Virus record (IMG/VR): IMGVR_UViG_3300017782_000139
Coordinates: 1 to 29,002 of that record
From: a virus
DNA length: 29,002 bases
Reading direction: 5' to 3' (one strand)
Under the pieces are notes generated by a model, which worked only from the letters and a program-made list of their open reading frames with translations, was not told where the DNA came from and made no database searches. Below are positions 1-9,800 of the stretch, one piece after another (the stretch's first letter is position 1; the number at the start of each line of letters is the position of its first letter). The translations under genes were made by a program, and so were the position numbers.

Positions 1-588
1 AAGCCTGCTGGGACAACATCTCTGGCATTAGGAACTTCATCTGGTATTCATGCATGGCATTCAGATTATTATACGCGTAGGATCAGAGTTGGTAAAAACG
101 AGTCTATGTATAAATACTTAGCAGCTAATCATCCTGAGTTAATTGAAGATGAGTTTTTTAGACCTCATGATACTGCAGTAATTAGCATACCGCAGAAAGC
201 ACCTAAAGGTTCTATACTTAGAACTGAGTCACCATTTGATTTACTTGAACGTATAAAGAAAGTAGCTACAGAGTGGGTTAAGCCTGGTCACAGAAAAGGA
301 TCTAACACTCACAATGTTTCAGCTACTGTTAGCTTAAAGCAAGAAGAATGGGATCAAGCAGGTAAATGGATGTGGAAAAACAGAGATCATTATAATGGAT
401 TATCTGTATTGCCTTATGACGGTGGTACATATACTCAAGCTCCATTTGAAGATATAAGCAAAGTAAAATACGATATGGCTATGAAACATCTTAAAGATGT
501 TGATCTTAGTAAAATTGTAGAAACAGAAGATGAAACAGATCTTGCGGGAGAGTTAGCTTGTGCAGGTGATAATTGTGAAATCAAATGA
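1..588 (+). CDS. nrdJ: Adenosylcobalamin-dependent (class II) ribonucleotide reductase, C-terminal part
   Basis: Partial gene: the frame is open from base 1 and the first 35 codons precede the first in-frame ATG, so the true start lies outside the window. The visible 195 residues read K-P-A-G-T-T-S-L near the edge, then L-G-T-S-S-G-I-H-A-W-H, a conserved block of monomeric B12-dependent ribonucleoside-triphosphate reductases. The extreme C-terminus is L-A-C-A-G-D-N-C-E-I-K, a C-x4-C redox pair matching the swinging-tail cysteines that re-reduce the active site in this family. Known role: reduction of ribonucleotides to deoxyribonucleotides in the cytoplasm without oxygen, using cobalamin. In a phage this supplies dNTPs for replication. 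The sequence style resembles Bacteroidota homologues (from memory). It is transcribed convergently to the virion genes and overlaps the next gene by four bases. The activity and substrate sites upstream cannot be seen. Confidence 0.95.
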   Translation, partial: KPAGTTSLALGTSSGIHAWHSDYYTRRIRVGKNESMYKYLAANHPELIEDEFFRPHDTAVISIPQKAPKGSILRTESPFDLLERIKKVATEWVKPGHRKGSNTHNVSATVSLKQEEWDQAGKWMWKNRDHYNGLSVLPYDGGTYTQAPFEDISKVKYDMAMKHLKDVDLSKIVETEDETDLAGELACAGDNCEIK

Positions 589-740
589 AACGACTAGCTT
601 TAATAGGTGGTATTGGCATGATGACTATTGCTGGTACTAATATGATTTGGCATAAACAAAAGCTAGATTTTAATCCAAATACACTTGCAATAGCAAGCGG
701 CGCTTTTATAGTGTCAATAGGTATAACTATTAAAATATGA
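585..740 (+). CDS. Small two-helix membrane protein (51 aa)
   Basis: An ATG at 585 overlaps the nrdJ stop codon (ATGA), the usual sign of translational coupling, and opens a 51-codon frame. The protein starts M-K-R and has two hydrophobic stretches, about residues 4-22 (L-A-L-I-G-G-I-G-M-M-T-I-A-G) and 33-50 (L-A-I-A-S-G-A-F-I-V-S-I-G-I-T-I), joined by a polar loop containing W-H-K-Q-K. This predicts a hairpin inner-membrane protein. I do not recognise the family. Size and topology would suit a holin or a small membrane effector, but the position beside nucleotide metabolism genes argues for neither. There is no Shine-Dalgarno sequence upstream, as elsewhere in this genome. A real gene is likely because of the overlap, the tidy topology and the terminator shortly after it; the function is unknown. 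Confidence 0.65.
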   Translation: MKRLALIGGIGMMTIAGTNMIWHKQKLDFNPNTLAIASGAFIVSIGITIKI

Positions 741-743
741 ACT

Positions 744-785
744 ATGTGTGACGGATGTCCGGGCGGATTTTGCCCATGGTGTTAA
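744..785 (+). CDS. Candidate 13-residue four-cysteine micropeptide
   Basis: Three bases after the membrane-protein stop, an ATG opens a frame reading MCDGCPGGFCPWC and then TAA. It has two CxxC pairs (C2/C5 and C10/C13); the second, C-P-W-C, resembles the redox-active CPYC/CGPC motifs of glutaredoxin and thioredoxin families. Four cysteines in thirteen residues is unusual for such an AT-rich genome. The stop lies five bases before the stem of the terminator, so the peptide would be the last gene of the nrdJ unit. It could be a metal- or thiol-binding micropeptide, a leader-like peptide, or chance: the stretch is locally GC-rich and such short frames are common. No ribosome-binding site is visible, which is uninformative here. 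Expression is unproven. Confidence 0.35.
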   Translation: MCDGCPGGFCPWC

Positions 786-790
786 ATATA

Positions 791-823
791 AAAAGGGGAA
801 GTCGTAATGACCTCCCCTTTTTT
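791..823. terminator. Bidirectional intrinsic terminator between convergent units
   Basis: The arms 791-803 (AAAAGGGGAAGTC) and 809-821 (GACCTCCCCTTTT) pair over 13 bp with one A-C mismatch around the loop GTAAT. A run of Ts follows on the plus strand (818-823). On the minus strand the same hairpin, now with a G-U wobble at that position, is followed by a U-rich stretch. It lies between the plus-strand nrdJ unit and the end of the giant minus-strand gene, so it probably stops transcription from both sides. Confidence 0.9.
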
Positions 824-866
824 GGTTACAGGAACTTTGGGTATGGTGCCCAGTTTTTTCTTGTTC

Positions 867-3800
867 CTAGTTATCTATAGTAACTCCTTTTTTTCTTCTC
901 CAAGTTTCAACTTCTTTTTTTACTTCAGTTGTATTACTACTTGATTTGTCTTTAGGATTTATTTGCCACTCTGGCCATCCAGCTATCATAGCTATTGATT
1001 GCCACCATTCTGTTTCTTCATCCATAGCTGCTTCTATATTTTGCATTTTCAACAATAGTCTATCTAATGGCACATTAGTAACTGCAGAAATAACTTTAGT
1101 TGTGGCCTCATATCCTGGGTTATCTAAACCAAAATCTTCCATAGCTTTTTTTCTACGTTTTTTACTATCCATTTGCCAAGCAGCAGCTCTAAACCTAGAT
1201 ATTTTAGAACTTATAGGCGGAGAAAATTGTAGTAACTTATATATAGAGTCAACATATTCAGGTCTGTCTCTACCTGATCTTTCGTATATATCTAATAAAA
1301 AGTTTTTAGCTACTGCTACTGCAGCTCCTCCCATTCCTAATCCTCTTAGTATAGAATCTGCCATACCGTTAGCAACATCAATAGCTTTTTCAACTTCTTT
1401 TTCATCATCATCTTCGCTATTAAAAGCTAAAGCAAATACAGCTTGTTGAAGAGTATTAAATATTAAATTTTGTACTACTCCATAATATATTATTTTACTA
1501 ACATTAGATTTGTTATCACCTCTACCTGCTGCTAAATCTTGAAAAGCTCTTTTTTGCATACGAGCATACTGCATGGGAGTGTTAGCATAAGCTAGTATCA
1601 AACGACCAGCATCACTAGACTGTTGTTGTGATATTCTCATTGGATCAGAGGACTGCTGAGATTCCTCAGCTTTTTCTCTAAACTCTAACATAGCCTGAGA
1701 CTCTGCTTCTTGCTGAGTTATATCAGGATTGTTCTTCATTAAATTAGCTACTCTGTTACGGAAGTAAGTAGCACCACCTAAAGCTATAGCAAAACTATCA
1801 GCAAATTGTGTAGGTGCATATCCTTTAGATAATATATAAGATATAGCTGCTTGGGCTTTGTTGCCACTAGTGTTAGCAGCGTTAGCTATTTCATTTTCAG
1901 ATATATTAATTCTCATCCCATTTCTACGATCAACAAGAAAATCAGAGTTCATTAACATCATAAAATCAGACCAATATTGTTTTTGATTAGCAAATGCTTT
2001 ACCAGCTTTATAAGGATTATTAAAGCTCCAATTTATAAAGTTAGCACTAGATATAGTTTGAAGTATAGCAGATCTTATGTTTAAAAACATGACAACACCG
2101 TTAGCGTTGTTTATGTAATCAAGTATTCTATTACTTAATCTATTTCCTGTAGCTAGCCTATTTTTACCTTGCTTCATTCTTTCAAGAACATTCTTTAAAG
2201 CTTCTACATATTTAGTTCCAAATGCTGCTTCTAGTTTATTCATGTTTTCTTGTGAAAATATTAAATCAACATTAGCCTGCCACTCTTCTAAATATTTACG
2301 TCTAACATTTTTATTTACACCATCAATTAAATCTGTTGTTATAGTTCCAGCTAGCCAACTTTCACTAGGAGCATTGTATTCAAAAGTTTTATTCAACTTC
2401 ATTATTTCATCACCAAAAGTCTTTAATGTTTGATTAGCTTCTACTATATCTAATAATTCTTTAGTATCTCCCTTAGATAGACCAGGAATACTCATACCTT
2501 GCTTATTCCATATGTATACTCTTACAGCCTGCTCATTACTAAATCCAGATTTGTTTGTTTTCTTTAAATCTTTAGGAACATCTAAATCTTCTTTTAATTT
2601 CTTAAAATCTTCAAACATATTCTTTCTGAAAGTAGATAAGTTATTAGCTGCTCTAGTGTAAGGATCCATTAGTCTTTCTTTAAACCATTTCATAGCTGAA
2701 TTTCCTTTAGCACCTTTAGGTAATATAGGATATATAAGACCTAAAAAATCTTCAGCAGAGTAAGGTATAAAGAATTTAAATCTACCTTTTTTAGCACCTA
2801 CTATTTTACCTTTAGCTTCTGAATATCTAGCTTCTGATCTTATACCTGTGGCTTCTTGAATTATATTATTAAAATCTTCGTTTATGTCTGTCTCTAAACT
2901 CATTTTAGCTTGTTGAACTTTAGACTTGACATCTAATACAGACATAGCATCTCTTACTGCTTTAACATTTTGATAAGCGTCGTCGGCAAAATAAAAATCA
3001 TTGTAACCTTCAGCAGCTTTTTCCACAACCCATTTAGCTTTAGCAGCACCTGTTGATTGACCTAACCCTGTTATGTTAGATAAAGGTATATTTAAACCTA
3101 AGCTGTCTAAAAATTCTTTAATAGGTCCTTGAGATTCAGGAGCTCTAGCAGTTAACACAAACACATCTTCAGTTCCTCTAGCTGCTTGTATTTTTTTAGC
3201 TATATCTAACAGTGGACCTGGCTTACCATCTCTAACTATATTAAAGTCTGAAAAATCAAAAGTATAACCGTCAATTAACATTTGAGCGCCGTTACTCGCA
3301 AACTCTTCCGCGTTCATTTCAGTTTTTTGACCTTCTTTAATAGCTATTACTTTACTATTACTTCTAGCTAAAGTGTCATCAAAATCAAATATTCTAATCT
3401 TTTTAACAGGTGCATTTAATTTTCTAGCATTATTAAGAGCTGCGTCTACTGTAGCTGCATAACCTATTATGTCTTCATTAGTTTCCATAGAAGCTTTAAC
3501 AGGTATAGATACTTTACCTTCTGGTCTAGCTAATTCATAATCGTAGCCAGATAATTTTCCAAATATTTCAACAGTATAAATATCTGTTTCCCAACCTAGG
3601 TCAGCGCCTAGTTTTTCTAACATTGTATTATAAAGTTTAACCCTACTTTTGTCTTTAGCTAAAGCGCTAAACTCTACAGTTTCAACGTTAGGATTATTTT
3701 TTATAAGATTAGTCAAAGAGTTGTAAACAATACCCATAGTTTTAAAAGCATTACCTGATCCTGTTATACCTTGTTTATTATCTTGGTCAAACTCTATAAC

Positions 3801-6800
3801 ATAAGCTGTATCTTCAATATCTACTGGGTAAAAATCTATATTATAATTTTTATTACCAACTTTAAATTTAGCACTCATGTTACCAGCGGCATCTGCTTTA
3901 AAATCTAAGTCTTTGTAAGACTCCATAGAAGCTTTTACAACATTATTACTTAAATTAGTTATATTGGCAGCCTTGGCTTGCTTTACACTGTTCCATAATT
4001 TAGCAGGAGCTATAGACTCTTTTACTACTTTACCTGTTTGTATATTAAATAATTCTGTAACTTCACCACCAATAGTATACTCATTAAACCATCTAGTGAG
4101 AGGAGTATCACCATATTGATATGTAAGTGGCATAGAAGCTTTAAAGAAGTTGCCAAAGTTATCATCAAAACCTTTTGATATAACACCCACTTGATAACTG
4201 TCTTTTAATTTACTTAAGCTAATCTCTTTGTTTTGGCCAAATATAGCATCAGCTATCATTAAGTTCATTACAGATGAAGGTATACCATGCTCATACTCAA
4301 ATAACTTACCTACGTTTTTGCTATTATAACCCTTAATATCTATGTTTGTTGGTACATAAGTTAATCTACCAGCAGCTCTCATAGGTCCTTTCATGTTATC
4401 ATTAAAGGCTTTCATTAACATTGCTGCATTTTCTTTAGTAGCAGTTTTACCTAACATTTTGTCTACAGTTTTGTAGTAAGTTGTAACAAAGTTCCAAGCT
4501 CTATCAGAGTAATCATTTCTGCCGTTTATTTCTTGCTGAGACATATTATTTGTAACCATATCCATAGTTGTTTTTTGTGGATATGATTTAGGACCTACAA
4601 CTTCTCTAGTAACACCATCAACTTCTAGCGTCCAAGTAGTAACACCATCTTTTGTTTTAGACTTGTAACTAGTTATACCAAAGTTTTCTTCTAAAAGTTC
4701 TTTGTTAAAAACCTCAACGTGACCTCCGCCAACTCTGTATTTCCCTTCGTATTTACCTTCTTTTTGATATGTTATCTTGCTTTCTTTTATCTTGTAACCT
4801 TTTAATTCTTCTAATGCTTTAATAGCGTCTTCAGCTTCTTTTTTAGTATCGTATATACCAGAAGCTTCATTACCATAAATCATATTTCTATTTAATCCAC
4901 CGTCTTCAAAACCACCTTTAAACAATATAAAGTCAATGGCTAAATCTAATTTAGTTTTACCTTGTTTTTTATAGGCTTTAACTAGCTGTGGTATTGATAC
5001 ATTTATAAAAGCCTTTTGAGTATCTCTTCCATCAGCATCATTTAAATCCCCAACATTAATACTATTTCCCTCTGCATCTTTTAAATTCCAGAACTTGTTT
5101 AAAGTAGAATTTTCATCTGCATTTAAACTACCATCTATATAAGACTTTAAAGGAAAATCAGTTATACCTTTGTATTCTGATACTTGTTTTCCAAATTTGT
5201 TTATTAATGGAGTATATAAACTTACTAACTTAGTTATTTCAGGTTTACTTAAATTATCACCATATATACCTTCTACAATACTTCTAACTTGTTTTTTAGT
5301 TTCTTTAATATCTTTAGCAAATCCAACGTTATATCCTGTATCAAGTAAATTACTAATTAACTTATCTTTGTCTTCCATGTATATTCCAAAGTTATTAGCT
5401 GTTGGATTTTTCATTTCAGAAAACTGTCTTTCTACTTCTTTAGATAATTTAGACTGAACACCTCTATCTATAGATGACGCCATTAATTGAACAACCTCAT
5501 CAGCTACTAAATAGTTTAACTCAGGGTTTCTACTAGTAATCTTATCTATAGTGTCTTGCTCGGTCATTACTTGCATGGTACCGTCAAAACCGTATGTCTT
5601 AGCTAGGTTTTTAATTAACGCTTCATCTCTACCTCTTTTCTTAAAAAAATCTAAATAAGCTTGATCACTAGGCATCAGTCTTGAGTAAAGATTAGGTCCT
5701 GACTTTGGATTAGAATATACTAATCTACCTGTACCTTCATATCTTTTTATATCTTCTGGACTTAAATTTTTACGATCTAGTGAAGTAAATATTTTATCTT
5801 TAGAAAGTCTTTCCATAGCTACTAAATCAGCTATAGAAAGTTTATTTACCATAGCGTTTTTAATATCTAATAGTCTTTGATCATAACCAGGTGTTCCTTT
5901 ACCTAATGATTGTTTTATATTATCATATAATATAGACTCGTACTGAGCTGCAATACCGTTTTTAAAATCTTTAATTATTCTTGAATAATCTATTTGAGCT
6001 TGATTGTATTCAGCTCTAGTATAGTTATCTGGGTTTTTAATAATATCTCTAACGTCTTTTAAACTAACTAAAACATCTGCTTGGCCTTTCTTTTTTCTAA
6101 CATAATCTAGCTTTGGCAATTTAGTACCTAATACTAGTTCATTAGCTCTAAGTATAGCATTGTACATATCAGAGCCTGGTAAAACGCCTGACTCTCTAGT
6201 AAAGTTTAATTCTTCTGGTATGTTAACTTCTTCTGCCGCTACTGGATCAAACTGTCTTCTACCTTCTACTTGAGCATCTATGTCTACTGTATTTTTTGGA
6301 GCAGCACCTTTAGCCATTTGTTTTCTAGCATCACCAACTTTAAATGGCGCATAGTTACCCATGTAAGCAGCTATAGGATTTTTAGCAGTTAATTGAGTTT
6401 CGGGATTCATTGCTAGCAAGTGATTTAAAAAAGGACCTGTTATAGTAGTCATTGCTAATTCTGGATCGAAGCCTGATAATTGCATCACCTGATCTATCCA
6501 GTCTCTACTAATATCTTCAAACAACTGTGCGCCTTCAGGAGTTAAAGTACCTCCATCTCTTAACTTAACACCATCGACTAACATGTATTTTTCGTAGTCG
6601 TCTCTAGTCATTGTTCTAAATGTCTTATCAAATATATCTCTATATTTTATATTTCTATCTTCTTGTTCTTTAGAGGTTTTTGGCTTTTGTTTTTTTGGAC
6701 CTTTACTTACTATACTATTAATAGTAGACAATACTGTTGGCGCTAAAGCTTCTGAAGATCTAGCATCTGCAATGTCTTGCTCTGTTAAAGTACCAGTACC

Positions 6801-9800
6801 TATTTTCTTAGCTAAGCCAACTAAAAACGAAACAGCGTCAGTTTCTCCTTTAAAATTAACTTCAAAACCTTTTTCTTTTGTAGTATTATTAGACATAAAA
6901 CCAAATAAACTAGCTAGCTTTTTATTTTTCTTTTGGTTAAAATCTATATTACCTTGATCTACCTGTTCTAAAAATTCTATTACAAACTCTTCTGCTTGAA
7001 TTTTAGTAGTTGCACCGACACTCATTTTTTGTCTTATAACATTTAGCATATCAATATCTTCTTTTCCTAGATAATCTGATATAGCTTGTGCTAATTGACT
7101 AAAATCTCCATCTCCAGTTTGCAATATTTCCTTAAATACAGCATGGCCAGGTTCATGTATACCTACAGAAGTTCTATCATTTTTAACAGAGTTTTCTAAT
7201 ATAACAAATTGCTGGCCGTTTATATTATCTAAACCGTTTAGCGTTCCATCTTTTATAGCTTGTATTTGAGCAGCTTTATCTTGTTCTGATAGGTTTTCAG
7301 CGTTTTTAACTAGATCAATTGCCTCAGCATTTGTTTTAGCAATTCGTATATCAACACCATAACTATTCTGAGCAGAAGCTACTTTATCTAATATAACTTG
7401 TTCTGTGTAAATGTCATAAGCAACATCTTGAATTTCTTTAATTTCTGGAGTAAAATCTGGATTTTCATTTTTCTTTATCCTTATCTTTTCTTTAGCATCA
7501 GCCATTATAGAATTATATCTATCAGGATCTGTTTGCTCTAGTAATTTAAAAGTATTTTTAAAAGCTTTATTGTTTCTAAAAAGATCTCTTGCATATTGTG
7601 TAGCATCAAACTTTTCTTTTAAGTCATTTAATAATTCTTGTTTCTTATCTTTGCTAAGTCCTGGATCATTATAAATGTCTTGTGCTTGCTTTTTTAAAGC
7701 CTCTTGCTCTTGAGTAGCTCTATTAAATCTTTTCCACCCATCTTTACCCATGTTATTTTCCATCTCACTAACCATACCTTTTAATATGTCTTGAGATTTT
7801 GTTTCTAAATCTGCTTTCTTTTTTCTAAGTATTTCTTTAGAAGATTCACTTATTAAATCGTTTTTAAGAAGTTTGTTTATACTAGAAACATCTTTTATAA
7901 CATTATTATACTCATCATATTTTTTAGGATCACTAAACTTTTGCAAAGCCATACCATACATTACTGGAGATACTGACATACCAAAACCAAACATACCACC
8001 AGAAAACATAGCATGATCAACATTGTCTAGCAAGCCTACGCCGTCTAACATGTTTTGAGTCATCTGAGTTAATCCTTCACCTACAGCTTCTGATAAAGGA
8101 TCTTGTATTAAAATTCTTTTACCTTGCTCTTTCCAAGTTTGTTTTATTGCTTGATTAAAGTTTAACAAGCTTTCACCACCCGCAGCTTTTAAATAGCTTT
8201 TACCACGCTTAAGTATTTGAACTGTAGTTAATGTTTCAAACACTGCTTCTGCAGCGCCATAACCTGCCGATACACCAAACTTAACAAGTTCATTTCTTTC
8301 AAAACCAGATCTTAAATCTTCTTGATCCATTTCCATATACTTCTCTCCAGCAGCATAAGCACCTATTATATATGGTGATGCGGTACCACCTGAAGCTATT
8401 ATAGTAGCAAGTATAGGTAATTGTTGTCCCATTTCTTGAGTCATAAACCTACCAAAAGCAGCTGGTCCACTTGTAAAAGCACGATCAAAACTTACGTCTT
8501 TAGCATACTGATCTCTGCTCATGTTCTTCCAGTCAGTAAATCTAGTAGCTGTTTCATCTAAGAAACCACCAATTGATTTAGATACAACATTTTCTTCTTC
8601 TAAAGTTTTATCACCTGATATTTCTTCAGCTAAATAAGTTCCACCTTGAATAACTTTACCTACTCCATAAGCTAAACCAGCTCCTATAGAAGCAAATCCT
8701 GAACCTACATTATATTGAAACTTACTCCAAGTATCATAATCTCTACGCAATAAATCAAACTGTGCGTCTATGTTTTTTAAGTTGTCTGTTTCAGCGTCAA
8801 TTCTAGATTGTCTATCTTGCAGTCTAGTGTACTTATCTCTTAAATTCTTAGATGATGTAAGGTATTTATCAAAAACCTCTTTAGAAACAGTTTTACCATT
8901 TCTAAGTTTTATAGCTTCTTGACCTTCTTCAATTATAAATTGCTTGCTATTATCAGAGTATATTTTTTCAAAGTCTTCTACTATAACTCTATCACCTTCT
9001 GAAGCTGACGAATTATAATCTGCTAATTCTACTTCTTGAAGCTTTTGTAGTCCAGCAGCTTTTTTAAATGATCGATCTTCTTCAACGGCTTTATAAGCTT
9101 TAAGAATACCTTGCATTTCATCATCATTAGCTTCTAAGTAATCAGTCCACTTATCATCTTGAAGTTTGTTGTATTTTTTGTTGTATATTATTTTTCTAGC
9201 AGCATCTTTTATCTCAGCTTCAGTAGCAGCTGGCAGTTGATCGTCTATAGATCTTTTTTTATTTTCTACTGCTCTAGCGTCATTGAGCATTTTTTCAGCG
9301 GCATTTAATTCTTTTTCGTATGGATTTACAACAACTTGTTTAGTTTGCTGAACCATAAAATCACCCATAGCTGTTGGACCTCCTCCATATATTGCTACGT
9401 CTTCAGTGTAAGGTTCAAATAAATCTATACGTTCAGATTCTTTTTCTATTTCAGCAGCTTCAGCATCTGTAACATTTACAATACTATTTATTATTTTAGT
9501 TTCTTCTGATATTTTTTTGTCTGCTTCATCATATAGTTTTGCATCATAACCGTGAGTGTCTACAAATTTTATAATATCACTCTTCATTGCAGTTACAGGA
9601 TCACGCTTTTCACCTAAGGTTATAGTTTTTGGGCCTATTAATTGGGTGTCACCATTAGGAGCTGTCATTTTTATACCAACATCATTACCTCCAAAACCAA
9701 GAATATCTCCTCTTGTTTCTACTTCAAAACTATAATCAGGGTACATAGTTTTTAAAGCGTCTGCTGTAGCGTCATAGTCATCAGATTTAAACGTCTCTGT

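Noticed and set aside
744-782. The GC-rich stretch as a structured RNA element (GGGC...GCCC and CGGATGTCCG inverted repeats)
   Set aside because: Stems are four bases with poor extension or a two-base loop; no riboswitch-like architecture. The coding reading is the better, though unproven, explanation.
832-857. Second small hairpin (TGGG...CCCA) followed by six Ts on the plus strand
   Set aside because: Only four or five pairs with a seven-base loop; too weak to call a terminator beside the strong one at 791-823.
946-1449. Long plus-strand open frame opposite the giant gene
   Set aside because: Antisense shadow of the 3144-residue frame; rich in Ser, Leu and Ile as expected from reverse reading of AT-rich coding DNA. 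The same holds for the other plus-strand frames opposite virion genes.
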